This document shows, one piece after another, positions 1 to 8,812 of a stretch of 64,000 bases of DNA. Source of the DNA: Pannonibacter anstelovis. Its GTDB lineage: Bacteria > Pseudomonadota > Alphaproteobacteria > Rhizobiales > Stappiaceae. Within the stretch, counting starts at the first letter, position 1. Every line of letters begins with the position of its first letter. The position numbers and the translations under genes are program-made. Under the pieces are notes generated by a model. It was not told the origin of the DNA. It did no database searches and worked only from the letters and a program-made list of their open reading frames with translations. The stretch is taken from assembly GCF_036881715.1 (NCBI RefSeq), contig NZ_JBAKBF010000001.1:434001-498000 (forward strand), read 5' to 3'.

Positions 1-660
1 ATCATTTCCGAGCAGACCGAGATTTCCTCCTCGAAAATCCGCCGCGGTGACATTTCCGAGGCCGATTTCGAGAAACTAGCCGCCGCTGCCCAGCATATGC
101 AGACCGTGCCGCTTTACGTGGACCAGACCGGTGGCATCTCCATCGCCTCGCTGGTGGCCCGCGCCCGCCGCCTCAAGCGCCAGCGCGGCCTCGACCTGCT
201 CATCGTCGACTATATTCAGCTGCTCTCCGGCTCGTCCAAGAACAGCGGCAACCGCGTGCAGGAAATCACCGAAATCACCACGGGCCTGAAGGCGCTGGCG
301 AAGGAGCTGAACGTTCCCATCATCGCGCTGTCACAGCTCTCCCGTCAGGTGGAATCGCGCGAAGACAAGCGCCCGCAGCTGTCAGATCTGCGCGAATCGG
401 GCTCCATCGAGCAGGACGCCGACGTGGTGCTCTTTGTGTTCCGCGAGGAATATTACCTGTCCAAGACCATGCCTGAGGAAGGCACGCCCGAATATGAGGC
501 CTGGGTGGACAAGTTCGAGCGCGTCAAGGGCAAGGCGGAAGTCATCATCGCCAAGCAGCGTCACGGCCCCACCGGCACGGCCCAGCTGCACTTCCAGGGC
601 GAGTTCACTCGCTTCTCGGATCTGGCGCAGGAAGACTATATGCCCGAGCGGATGGAGTAA
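1..660 (+). CDS. dnaB: Replicative DNA helicase DnaB, C-terminal part (5' end outside window)
   Basis: The reading frame is open from base 1, so the first part of the gene lies upstream; 219 codons and the stop are present. This is the RecA-like motor domain of the hexameric helicase that unwinds DNA at the replication fork. Visible signatures are the Walker B strand (LLIVDYIQLLSG), the DNA-binding and sensor stretch ALSQLSRQVESREDKRP, and the DLRESGSIEQDADVVLFVFR block that carries arginine-finger residues in this family. The Walker A motif must lie before the window. It is followed on the same strand by alr, a common neighbour in alphaproteobacteria. An ATG at 97 is internal and not a start. 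Identification is firm. Confidence 0.96.
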   Translation: MISEQTEISSSKIRRGDISEADFEKLAAAAQHMQTVPLYVDQTGGISIASLVARARRLKRQRGLDLLIVDYIQLLSGSSKNSGNRVQEITEITTGLKALAKELNVPIIALSQLSRQVESREDKRPQLSDLRESGSIEQDADVVLFVFREEYYLSKTMPEEGTPEYEAWVDKFERVKGKAEVIIAKQRHGPTGTAQLHFQGEFTRFSDLAQEDYMPERME

Positions 661-763
661 CCCGTCCAGACCAGTCTATGATGCCCGAAGATTTGGGCAA
701 GGTGCCGATTCGGTGGCCCGCACGGAAGCCTCTGCGTGCGGGCTCTGCCTTGCTTTTGGCTTC

Positions 764-1942
764 ATGACACAGGACCCGCAGAGCATGACAAGCTCCAGCC
801 ACGGGCAAACCGTAATCCCGGCCGGCAGCCGTCTGACGATCGATCCGCTCGCCATCGCGCGCAACTGGCGCCGTGTGAAGGACCAGCTCATGCCCGGCAC
901 CCAGTGTGCTGCCGCCGTGAAGGCCGATGCCTATGGCTGCGGCCTTGCCGTAACAGTGAAGCACCTTGCAGAAGCGGGCTGCTCCGCCTTTTTCGTGGCA
1001 ACGCCGCAGGAAGGCGTCACTGCCCGTCAGGCAGCGCCCGGTGCCGTCATATACATCCTCAACGGCCTGTTCCCCGGTGCTGCTCCCCTTCTGACCGAGG
1101 CAAGGCTTCGGCCAGTCCTTGGATCGCTGCCGGAGATCGAGGAATGGGCGCTGTTCTGCCGTGAGCGCAAGGTGAAGCTGGAAGCGGCCATCCACATCAA
1201 CACCGGCATGAACCGGCTCGGCCTCAACGCTCCCGAATGCGAACGGCTGGCGGCGGACCAGCTGCTGCTTGAAGCTTTCACCCCGTCCCTGCTGATGAGC
1301 CACCTTGCCTGCGCAGCCGAGCCTGCACATCCGATGAACAAGGCGCAACTTGCCGCCTTCGAGGCGATGAGCGCGTATTTCCCCGGCGTGCCGCGCTCGC
1401 TGGCCAATTCGGCGGGCGTGTTTCTGGGGCCGGAGTTCCATTTCGATCTGGTGCGCCCAGGTATTGCGCTCTACGGCGGCCAGATCATCGACCATCCGCC
1501 CATGAAGCTGGAGACAGTGGTCCGCCTTGAGGCCCGTGTGCTGCAGGTCCGCAAGGTTCCGGCTGGTGAAGGCGTCGGCTATGGCCTTGCGCGAACAGCA
1601 GAGCGTGACAGCCGCATTGCCATGATTTCCTGCGGCTATGGCGACGGATTTCTCAGGGGCGCAGGCAGTGCAGACGGAAAACCAGGCGCATCGGCCTGGG
1701 TTGATGGGCACCCCTTGCCTCTGTTTGGCCGGATCTCCATGGACATGCTGGCTGTGGATGCCACCGATGTTCCGGCAGACAAGCTGCGCCGGGGCGCCTA
1801 TGTGGAACTTCTGGGCCCTAACGCCAGCCTTCAGGCGGCGGCATCGGCGGCCGGAACCATTGATTATGAACTGCTGACAGGCCTTGGCCGGCGCCACGAG
1901 CGTGTTTATGGCCCGCTGGACAGCGGGACGACCGGAGACTGA
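764..1942 (+). CDS. alr: Alanine racemase
   Basis: This PLP enzyme interconverts L- and D-alanine in the cytoplasm and supplies D-alanine for peptidoglycan. From ATG 764 the product is 392 residues, normal for the family. The PLP lysine is Lys53 in AAVKADAYG, and the second catalytic base is the tyrosine near residue 292 in CGYGDGF. The MNRLG and NSAG segments of the barrel are also present. The start is uncertain: an in-frame ATG at 785 has an AGGA about 12 bases upstream, while 764 has no clear ribosome site. The frame stays open upstream to 434, but that part overlaps dnaB and looks non-coding. The stop lies one base before the radA ATG, so the two are probably cotranscribed. Confidence 0.94.
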   Translation: MTQDPQSMTSSSHGQTVIPAGSRLTIDPLAIARNWRRVKDQLMPGTQCAAAVKADAYGCGLAVTVKHLAEAGCSAFFVATPQEGVTARQAAPGAVIYILNGLFPGAAPLLTEARLRPVLGSLPEIEEWALFCRERKVKLEAAIHINTGMNRLGLNAPECERLAADQLLLEAFTPSLLMSHLACAAEPAHPMNKAQLAAFEAMSAYFPGVPRSLANSAGVFLGPEFHFDLVRPGIALYGGQIIDHPPMKLETVVRLEARVLQVRKVPAGEGVGYGLARTAERDSRIAMISCGYGDGFLRGAGSADGKPGASAWVDGHPLPLFGRISMDMLAVDATDVPADKLRRGAYVELLGPNASLQAAASAAGTIDYELLTGLGRRHERVYGPLDSGTTGD

Positions 1943-1943
1943 C

Positions 1944-3362
1944 ATGGCCCGCCGCAGCTCATCCTTTGTGTGCCAGGCCTGTGGCGCGATCACAGGCAAA
2001 TGGACCGGCCGCTGCGAATCCTGCGGCGAGTGGAACACCATCGTCGAGGAGGCCGAAGGCAGCGGCGTCGGCGGCGGCCCGTCCAAGGGCAAGATCACCC
2101 GTGGCCGCGTCGTGCCGCTGGTCGGTCTTTCGGGCGAGGCCAAGGAAGCCCCGCGCTTCCAGAGCGGCATCAAGGAACTGGACCGGGTCACCGGCGGCGG
2201 CTTCGTCAAGGGCTCCGCCCTGCTCGTTGGCGGTGATCCGGGCATCGGCAAATCCACACTGCTCATTCAGGCTTCGGCAGCGCTCGCCAACAAGGGCCTG
2301 CGCTCGGTCTATATTTCAGGCGAAGAGGCGATTGATCAGGTGCGGTTGCGTGCCGAACGCCTCGGCCTTGCCAATGCGCCCGTGGCGCTTGCCTCGGAAA
2401 CCAGTGTCGAGGACATTCTCGCAACGCTGGAAGCTGGCCCTCCCCCTGCCCTGCTCATCCTCGATTCCGTCCAGACGCTGTGGACGGAGCTGGCGGATTC
2501 GCCTCCCGGCACGGTCACCCAGGTGCGCGCCTCGGCGCAGGCCATGGTCCGCTATGCCAAGAAATCCGGCACCGCCATGGTGCTTGTCGGCCATGTCACC
2601 AAGGATGGCCAGATCGCAGGCCCGCGTGTGGTGGAGCACATGGTCGACGCAGTGCTCTATTTCGAAGGTGACGGCGCGCATCAGTACCGCATCCTGCGCT
2701 CGGTAAAGAACCGCTTTGGCGCTACGGACGAAATCGGCGTGTTCGAGATGACAGGCGCGGGCCTGCAGGAAGTGGCCAATCCGTCAGCGCTTTTCCTTGG
2801 AGAACGCTCGTCCAATGCACCGGGGTCAGTGGTCTTTGCCGGGCTGGAGGGCTCCCGCCCGCTGCTCATTGAAATTCAGGCGCTCGTCGCCCCCTCGCCG
2901 CTTGGCACGCCCCGCCGTGCCGTGATCGGCTGGGACAGCGCCCGCCTGTCGATGATCCTGGCGGTGCTGGAAGCGCGCTGCGGGGTACGCTTTTCGCAGC
3001 ACGATGTCTATCTGAATGTGGCCGGCGGCCTCAGGATCAATGAGCCGGGTGCAGACCTTGCGGTAGCTGCTGCACTGGTCTCTTCACTCAGCGGGCTTGC
3101 CCTGCCGGTGAATTGCGTCTATTTCGGCGAGGTCAGCCTCTCGGGCGCCGTCAGACCGGTGGCCCAGGGACAGGCAAGGCTTAAGGAAGCGCAGAAACTC
3201 GGCTTTGACCGCGCCATCTGCCCGGCTGGAAACATCAAGGATGGGGCCGGACCGGAACTGAGCGCGGAAGGAATACAGGACCTGAGCGCCTTCATCGCCA
3301 AGATTGCTGCCAAGGGCAGCGGGCGGGCCGGCGGCGGGGCCCGGGATGTGCGGAACGACTGA
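1944..3362 (+). CDS. radA: DNA repair protein RadA
   Basis: RadA is a RecA-like ATPase and helicase that promotes branch migration during recombinational repair. The 472-residue product starts with a C4 zinc finger (Cys10, Cys13, Cys24, Cys27), followed by Walker A GDPGIGKST near residue 96. The RadA-specific motif KNRFG is near residue 255, and the C-terminal Lon-protease-like domain is present (VAPSPLGTPRRAVIGWDSAR and the GGLRINEPGADLAVAAAL region). The start is set by the ATG directly after the alr stop, since the zinc finger begins at once. The longer frame from 1884 would run into alr. All family landmarks are present. Confidence 0.96.
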   Translation: MARRSSSFVCQACGAITGKWTGRCESCGEWNTIVEEAEGSGVGGGPSKGKITRGRVVPLVGLSGEAKEAPRFQSGIKELDRVTGGGFVKGSALLVGGDPGIGKSTLLIQASAALANKGLRSVYISGEEAIDQVRLRAERLGLANAPVALASETSVEDILATLEAGPPPALLILDSVQTLWTELADSPPGTVTQVRASAQAMVRYAKKSGTAMVLVGHVTKDGQIAGPRVVEHMVDAVLYFEGDGAHQYRILRSVKNRFGATDEIGVFEMTGAGLQEVANPSALFLGERSSNAPGSVVFAGLEGSRPLLIEIQALVAPSPLGTPRRAVIGWDSARLSMILAVLEARCGVRFSQHDVYLNVAGGLRINEPGADLAVAAALVSSLSGLALPVNCVYFGEVSLSGAVRPVAQGQARLKEAQKLGFDRAICPAGNIKDGAGPELSAEGIQDLSAFIAKIAAKGSGRAGGGARDVRND

Positions 3363-3422
3363 CAGCAGCATGGCGCCGCAAACGGCAGCCGGGACTGCGG
3401 GCTACAAGGGTAAAACCGGACG

Positions 3423-4058
3423 ATGCCAATCACGCTCCTCGACGGAATTCTACTCGTCATCATGCTGATTTCCGCCGTTCTGGCGATGGTGCGCGGCTTT
3501 GTCCGTGAAGTTCTCTCCATCGGCTCATGGGTGGCGGCTGCAGCGGCAGCCTACTTGCTTTTTGAATCCGTGCTTCCATATGCCAAGCAGTATATCAGCA
3601 ATGAATATGTCGCCCTCGGCGCTTCCATTGCGGGTGTGTTCCTGCTGACGCTGATCATCGTCAGCTACATCACCATGCGCATTTCCGACTTCGTGCTGGA
3701 CAGCCGCATCGGCGCGCTGGACCGCACGCTCGGCTTCGTTTTCGGCGCTGCACGCGGTATGCTGCTTGTTGTCGTTGGCCTTGCCTTCTTCAATTGGTTT
3801 GTGCCGGCGGAGCGCCAGCCCCAGTGGGTGGTTCAGGCCAAGTCCCGTGACCTGCTGACATCCATCGGCCTTCAGCTGCAGGCAGCGCTGCCGGAGGACC
3901 CGGAAAAGAAGCTTCAGGAGCTCAAGCGCTCCAGCCGCAGCAATGCCGATGAGCCCCCAGCACAGGCCGGGACACAGGGCTCGAACGAAAACACCGGCTA
4001 TAGCGCCGCAGAACGTCAGGGCATCGACCAGCTGACGACCAGCGGCACCGGAAACTGA
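3423..4058 (+). CDS. cvpA: CvpA family membrane protein
   Basis: This is a small inner-membrane protein of 211 residues. About four hydrophobic segments fill the first 130 residues, followed by a polar tail of about 70 residues rich in Ser, Gln, Asn and Glu. The family is named for its effect on colicin V production, and its location just upstream of purF is widely conserved. The biochemical role is not established; the family is linked to envelope homeostasis. The N-terminal segment (LLDGILLVIMLISAVLAMVRGFVREV) and the Gly-rich GAARGMLLVVVGLAFF segment match the family. It lies 60 bases after radA and 47 bases before purF and could be cotranscribed with both. Confidence 0.9.
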   Translation: MPITLLDGILLVIMLISAVLAMVRGFVREVLSIGSWVAAAAAAYLLFESVLPYAKQYISNEYVALGASIAGVFLLTLIIVSYITMRISDFVLDSRIGALDRTLGFVFGAARGMLLVVVGLAFFNWFVPAERQPQWVVQAKSRDLLTSIGLQLQAALPEDPEKKLQELKRSSRSNADEPPAQAGTQGSNENTGYSAAERQGIDQLTTSGTGN

Positions 4059-4105
4059 TCTTTTTGCCAGCACGCTGGCCGCACAACCTCTCAAGGAGCT
4101 TCGCC

Positions 4106-5608
4106 ATGTCCGGTCTGACCGACTTCCAGGGCGCAGGGAAACAGTTCCGTTCCGATGATACGGACGACATCTACGGGGACACGCTGCGTGAAGAATGCGG
4201 CGTGTTCGGCGTTTTGGGGCATGAGGATGCGGCCGCGCTGACCGCCCTTGGCCTGCATGCCCTGCAGCATCGCGGACAGGAAGCAGCCGGCATCGTCACC
4301 TATGACGATAACGAACAGTTCCGTTCCGAGCGCCACCTCGGCCTCGTCGGCGATCACTTCTCCAGCGCCGAGACGATCAAGCGCCTCGCAGGCTCTGCCG
4401 CCGTTGGCCACGTGCGCTACTCCACCACCGGCGAACCGGCGCTGCGCAACGTGCAGCCGCTGTTTGCCGAGCTGGACGGCGGCGGCTTTGCCATCTGCCA
4501 CAACGGTAACTTCACCAATGGCCTGACGCTGCGCCGCCAGCTGATCCGCGACGGGGCCATCTGCCAGTCCACGTCGGATTCCGAAGTGGTGCTGCAGCTC
4601 GTCGCCCGCAGCCGCCAGCCGAAGATCGTAGACCGCTTCATCGAGGCGATCAAGCAGATGGAAGGCGCCTATTCGCTGGTCGCCCTCACCCGCAAGAAGC
4701 TGATCGGCGCCCGCGACCCGCTGGGCATCCGCCCGCTGGTGCTGGGTGACCTCAACGGTGCCCCGATCCTCGCCTCAGAGACCTGCGCGCTCGACATCAT
4801 CGGCGCCAAGTTCATCCGCGAGATCGAGAACGGCGAGGTGATCGTCTGCACCTCCGGCGGCATCGAAAGCTATTTCCCCTTCGGCCGCCGCCCGGCCCGC
4901 CCCTGCATCTTCGAGTACGTCTATTTTGCCCGGCCCGACTCCGTTGTCGGCGGCCGCTCGGTCTATGACGTGCGCCGCCAGATGGGCGCGCAGCTGGCCC
5001 GCGAGAGCCATGTGGATGCCGATGTGGTGGTTCCGGTGCCGGACAGCGGCGTTCCCGCCGCCATCGGCTACAGCCAGGAATCGGGCGTTCCCTTCGAGCT
5101 GGGCATCATCCGCAACCACTATGTGGGCCGCACCTTCATCGAACCTACCCAGTCGATCCGCACCCTCGGCGTCAAGCTGAAGCATTCGGCCAACCGGGCG
5201 CAGATCGAGGGCAAGCGTGTCATCCTTATCGATGACAGCCTCGTGCGCGGCACCACCTCGCTGAAGATCGTGCAGATGATCCGCGATGCAGGTGCGCGCG
5301 AAGTGCATTTCCGCCTAGCCAGCCCGCCGATCCGCTACTCCGACTATTACGGCATCGACACGCCGGTGCGCGAAAAGCTGCTGGCCGCCCGCTACAACCT
5401 GGAAGAGATGCGCGCCTTTATCGGCGCCGACAGCCTCGCCTTCCTCTCGATTGAAGGCATCTACAAGGCCATGGGGCTTGAGGGCCGTGACAACGAGAAC
5501 CCGCAGTTCACCGACCACTGCTTCACTGGCGACTATCCGACGCCGCTGACGGACCTGTCGGATGACGTGGAATTCCGTAAGCCGCCGCGTCTGGTGGAAG
5601 TTGGATAA
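4106..5608 (+). CDS. purF: Amidophosphoribosyltransferase (glutamine PRPP amidotransferase)
   Basis: This enzyme makes 5-phosphoribosylamine from PRPP and glutamine, the first committed step of purine synthesis. The 500-residue product has a propeptide of about 30 residues before the nucleophile Cys31 (EECGVFGVLGH). The class II glutaminase domain carries HALQHRGQE and HVRYSTTG, and the PRPP-binding loop VILIDDSLVRGTTS is near residue 372. The ATG at 4106 is chosen because AAGGAG lies 7 bases upstream. The frame is open back to 4064, but that part lacks a ribosome site. A short-chain dehydrogenase follows after 6 bases and is probably cotranscribed. Confidence 0.96.
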   Translation: MSGLTDFQGAGKQFRSDDTDDIYGDTLREECGVFGVLGHEDAAALTALGLHALQHRGQEAAGIVTYDDNEQFRSERHLGLVGDHFSSAETIKRLAGSAAVGHVRYSTTGEPALRNVQPLFAELDGGGFAICHNGNFTNGLTLRRQLIRDGAICQSTSDSEVVLQLVARSRQPKIVDRFIEAIKQMEGAYSLVALTRKKLIGARDPLGIRPLVLGDLNGAPILASETCALDIIGAKFIREIENGEVIVCTSGGIESYFPFGRRPARPCIFEYVYFARPDSVVGGRSVYDVRRQMGAQLARESHVDADVVVPVPDSGVPAAIGYSQESGVPFELGIIRNHYVGRTFIEPTQSIRTLGVKLKHSANRAQIEGKRVILIDDSLVRGTTSLKIVQMIRDAGAREVHFRLASPPIRYSDYYGIDTPVREKLLAARYNLEEMRAFIGADSLAFLSIEGIYKAMGLEGRDNENPQFTDHCFTGDYPTPLTDLSDDVEFRKPPRLVEVG

Positions 5609-5614
5609 GGCACA

Positions 5615-6361
5615 ATGACTGACAAGATCCTCGACGGCCGCATTGCGGTCGTCACCGGCGCCTCGCGCGGCATCGGCTATTTCATCGCACGTGAGCTGGG
5701 ACGCCTTGGTGCCCATGTCGTCGCCGTTGCCCGCACCGTGGGCGGCCTCGAAGAGCTGGACGACGAGATCAAGGCCGCAGGCGGCCAGACGACCCTCGTG
5801 CCCCTCGACGTCACCGACTATGACGCGCTGGACCGTCTGGGCGCCGCCATTTTCGAGCGGTGGAAGAAGCTGGACATTCTGGTGGGCAATGCGGGCGTGC
5901 TTGGCACCCTGTCGCCGCTCGGCCATGTGGACATCAAGACCTGGGACAAGGTGATGGCGGCAAATGTCACCGCCAACTGGCGCCTGATCCGCTCGCTGGA
6001 CCCGCTGCTGCGCCAGTCCGATGCCGGACGCGCCGTGTTCCTGTCCTCAGGCGCTGCCCACAAGTGCAAGGCTTATTGGGGCCCCTACTCGGTCTCCAAG
6101 GCCGCGCTGGAAGCTCTGGTGCGCACCTACATCGCCGAGACGCGCCAGACGCCGCTGCAGATCAGCCTCGTCAATCCGGGCCCTGTGCGCACGTCCATGC
6201 GCGCGCAGGCCATGCCCGGCGAAGATCCCGCGACCCTGCCGCATCCCGAAGACGTGGCCAAGGCGATCATCCCAATGACGCTGCCCAGCTTCACGGACGG
6301 CGGCCGCCTCTACGACCATCCCTCGCGCAGCTTCAAGGACTTTGTACAGGTCGCGTCGTAA
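5615..6361 (+). CDS. Short-chain dehydrogenase/reductase (SDR), unknown substrate
   Basis: A 248-residue classical SDR. The cofactor motif TGASRGIG is at residues 14-21, NAG is near residue 90, and the catalytic Tyr and Lys are in YSVSKAALE. An Arg in ARTVGG after the second beta strand hints at NADP preference, but this is inference. The gene starts 6 bases after purF and ends just before a strong terminator, so it closes the alr-to-purF run. A SDR after purF is common in related genomes but its substrate is not known to me. The final residues (YDHPSRSFKDFVQ) look intact. Confidence 0.85.
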   Translation: MTDKILDGRIAVVTGASRGIGYFIARELGRLGAHVVAVARTVGGLEELDDEIKAAGGQTTLVPLDVTDYDALDRLGAAIFERWKKLDILVGNAGVLGTLSPLGHVDIKTWDKVMAANVTANWRLIRSLDPLLRQSDAGRAVFLSSGAAHKCKAYWGPYSVSKAALEALVRTYIAETRQTPLQISLVNPGPVRTSMRAQAMPGEDPATLPHPEDVAKAIIPMTLPSFTDGGRLYDHPSRSFKDFVQVAS

Positions 6362-6380
6362 GAGATTGGAATAAAGTGAA

Positions 6381-6408
6381 AAGGCCGGAGCATCGCTCCG
6401 GCCTTTTT
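6381..6408. terminator. Bidirectional rho-independent terminator
   Basis: Perfect 10-bp arms (6381-6390 and 6396-6405) around a 5-base loop, followed by a T run on the + strand and preceded by an A run that serves the - strand. It lies between the convergent stops of the SDR gene and suhB and can stop transcription from both sides. Confidence 0.9.
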
Positions 6409-6421
6409 GCATTCAGGCTTC

Positions 6422-7222
6422 TCAGTGGGCTGCCAGCGGCGGGAAGACCGCTTCACACATGCCAGACCATTCGTCGTAGACACCCGGGCAAGCGGTGATG
6501 ACGCGCACGCCTGTGCTGATGGACGCATCCACATCAAAGCCGGTGACCTTGCCGCCGCCTTCCTCGATCATCAGGAGACCGGCGAGGCAGTCCCAGACGT
6601 TCATCTTGGACTCGCCATAGGCAATGAGGCGGCCAGCGGCCACATAGGCCAGCATCAGCCCGCCGGAAGCATTGCGGAAAAAGACGCCGCCCCGGTCAAC
6701 CAGCGCATCGATCAGCTGCACCGCGCCGCAGACCTTGTTGCGGCCGCTGAAACCGACACCGGCCGAGCCGGTCTTGAGGCTGGTGCTGGCAGACACCCGG
6801 GCCGGCCGGCCATTGACCGTCAGCCCCTTGCCGCGCTCAGCGGCAAACATATCGCCCGATACCGGATCATGAATGACGCCGATAACGGTCTCACCGTTGT
6901 GAACGCAGGCAATGATGACACACCACTGCGGGATGCCGGCGACGAAATTCGCCGTGCCATCGATCGGATCAATCACCCAGGTGTAGCCGGACGAGCCTTC
7001 CACACGGCCATGCTCCTCACCGACAATACCATCGTCCGGAAAGACGGCCGCGATCTCGTCGCGCACCAGCGTCTCCACATTGCGGTCGGCTTCCGTCACG
7101 AGGTCCTGATGGCCCTTGTTGATGATGGTCAGCGTTTCCAGCTTGCGGAAATAGTCAAGGCCAAGCGCGCCTGCGCGGCGGGCGAGGCCAACGGCAAACT
7201 CCATGCGTTGCGTCGTTGTCAT
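6422..7222 (-). CDS. suhB: Inositol monophosphatase family protein
   Basis: A Mg-dependent phosphatase of the IMPase/FBPase fold, 266 residues from ATG 7222. Metal and catalytic motifs are GEEHG near residue 70, WVIDPIDGTANF near residue 85, and WDCLAGLLMIEEGGG near residue 215. The ATG at 7222 is preferred because GGGGA lies about 6 bases upstream; ATGs at 7234 and 7294 have weaker sites. Members act on inositol-1-phosphate or related sugar phosphates, and SuhB also takes part in rRNA antitermination in enterobacteria. Which role applies here cannot be told. It lies downstream of der, separated by a hairpin. Confidence 0.9.
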   Translation of the reverse strand: MTTTQRMEFAVGLARRAGALGLDYFRKLETLTIINKGHQDLVTEADRNVETLVRDEIAAVFPDDGIVGEEHGRVEGSSGYTWVIDPIDGTANFVAGIPQWCVIIACVHNGETVIGVIHDPVSGDMFAAERGKGLTVNGRPARVSASTSLKTGSAGVGFSGRNKVCGAVQLIDALVDRGGVFFRNASGGLMLAYVAAGRLIAYGESKMNVWDCLAGLLMIEEGGGKVTGFDVDASISTGVRVITACPGVYDEWSGMCEAVFPPLAAH

Positions 7223-7300
7223 CGCGGTCCCCATGTCATTCGGTTGCAGATGGTGTGCGGGGCTGAGGCGCCCCGGCGGGAAAGGAAAGCTCACAGAAAA

Positions 7301-7322
7301 GGCCGGAGCGGATGCCCCGGCC
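7301..7322 (-). terminator. Probable rho-independent terminator after der
   Basis: A GGCCGG/CCGGCC stem with a 10-base loop, followed on the - strand by TTTTCT. It lies between the der stop and the suhB start and could reduce read-through from der. The stem is short, so strength is uncertain. Confidence 0.6.
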
Positions 7323-7344
7323 TCGCAAGGGCCCTTGCCACGGC

Positions 7345-8772
7345 CTAGCGGGTTTTCTTTTTCTTGCCCGCATAGGGATTTTCGCCCTTGCGGTAGCTGA
7401 GACGGATCGGCGTCCCCGGCATGTCGAATGTCTGGCGCAGGCCGTTTACGAGATACCGGGTGTAGCTTTCCGGCAGCTCTTCGGGGCGCGAGCAGAACAC
7501 GACAAAATGCGGCGGACGGGTCTTGGCCTGCGTCATGTAGCGCAGCTTGACGCGGCGCCCCTGCACGGCCGGGGGCGGATGGTGAGTGAGGATCTTCAAA
7601 AGCCAGCGGTTGAGGCGCGAAGTCGAGACGCGGGTGTTCCAGACCTCATAGGCGTTGAACACAGCTTCCATCAGCCGGTCGATGCCCTGCCCCTGCAGGC
7701 CAGACATGGTGACGATCTGGACGTTGCGGATCTGGTTGAGATAGCGGTCCTGCGCGTCCTTGATGGCAGCCCAGGCCGCTTCCCGGTCCTCGATCAGGTC
7801 CCACTTGTTGACGGCAATCACCAGCGCGCGGCCTTCACGGGCCACCAGATCGATGATCTGCAGATCCTGCTTCTCGAAGGAATTGGTCGCGTCCAGGGCC
7901 ACAACAACCACTTCGGCAAACTTGATGGCGCGCAGAGCATCGGCAACGGAGAGCTTCTCCAGCTTCTCCTGCACACGCGCCTTGCGGCGGATACCAGCGG
8001 TGTCGAACAGCTTCAGATGGCGTTCGCGCCACAGCCAGTCGACGGAGATGGAATCGCGCGTGATGCCGGCTTCCGGCCCGGTCAGCATGCGCTCTTCGCC
8101 CAGCATCCGGTTGATCAGCGTCGACTTGCCCGCATTCGGACGCCCGACGATGGCCACCCGCAGCGGGCGCTCGCTGGTGCCCGCAGGGGCAGCTTCCGGC
8201 AGAAGCGGATTGCCATCCTCGTCCAGCTCGACGGAAAAGTCTGCCTCGTCCTTGGCCGCTTGCTCTTCTTCCTCGACCTGCTCCACATAGGGAAGCAGTG
8301 CCTCGTAGAGACCGGCAAGACCTTCGCCATGCTCGGCAGAGATGGCCACAGGCTCGCCAAGACCCAGCGAGAACGCCTCATAGAGACCGCCCTCGCCTGC
8401 CCGGCCCTCTGCCTTGTTGGCCAGCAGGATCACCGGCGTCTCGCTCTTGCGGGCAACGGCGGCAAAATGCGCATCGAGCGGCGTTACGCCTGCCCGGGCA
8501 TCGATGACGAACAGAACGACATCAGCTTCCGCGATGGCTTCCTCGGTCTGGGCGCGCATACGGCCTTCCAGGCTCGTTGCGTCCGCGTCCTCGAGGCCTG
8601 CGGTGTCGATGATGGTGAAGCGCAGGTCGCCCAGGCGCGCCTCGCCCGGCCGCCGGTCGCGGGTGACGCCCGGCGTATCATCGACAAGCGCCAGGCGCTT
8701 GCCGACCAGCCGGTTGAACAGCGTCGATTTGCCCACATTCGGACGGCCAATGATGGCTACGGTAGCGCCCAA
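7345..8772 (-). CDS. der: Ribosome biogenesis GTPase Der (EngA)
   Basis: An essential GTPase with two tandem G domains that acts in 50S subunit assembly. Walker A motifs are IGRPNVGKSTLFNR near residue 8 and VGRPNAGKSTLINR near residue 209. DTPG and DTAG switch motifs, NKAE and NKWD specificity motifs, and the C-terminal KH-like domain ending in a basic tail (YAGKKKKTR) are present. The product is 475 residues. The start is TTG at 8772: an in-frame stop lies five codons upstream, no ATG is available before the first G domain, and GAGGAG sits 8 bases in front of the TTG. Downstream of bamB, as in many proteobacteria. Confidence 0.96.
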   Translation of the reverse strand: MGATVAIIGRPNVGKSTLFNRLVGKRLALVDDTPGVTRDRRPGEARLGDLRFTIIDTAGLEDADATSLEGRMRAQTEEAIAEADVVLFVIDARAGVTPLDAHFAAVARKSETPVILLANKAEGRAGEGGLYEAFSLGLGEPVAISAEHGEGLAGLYEALLPYVEQVEEEEQAAKDEADFSVELDEDGNPLLPEAAPAGTSERPLRVAIVGRPNAGKSTLINRMLGEERMLTGPEAGITRDSISVDWLWRERHLKLFDTAGIRRKARVQEKLEKLSVADALRAIKFAEVVVVALDATNSFEKQDLQIIDLVAREGRALVIAVNKWDLIEDREAAWAAIKDAQDRYLNQIRNVQIVTMSGLQGQGIDRLMEAVFNAYEVWNTRVSTSRLNRWLLKILTHHPPPAVQGRRVKLRYMTQAKTRPPHFVVFCSRPEELPESYTRYLVNGLRQTFDMPGTPIRLSYRKGENPYAGKKKKTR

Positions 8773-8812
8773 GCCCCTTACTCCTCAGGCCGCAATCCCT
8801 GCGGCCCATCTA

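Noticed and set aside
605..2266. Long open frame of 553 codons on the - strand opposite alr/radA
   Set aside because: It is antisense to two clear genes, has no recognisable domain, and arises from the high GC content; many similar antisense frames occur (for example 7312-8820 +, 27916-29619 -, 35707-37248 -, 55619-57535 +).
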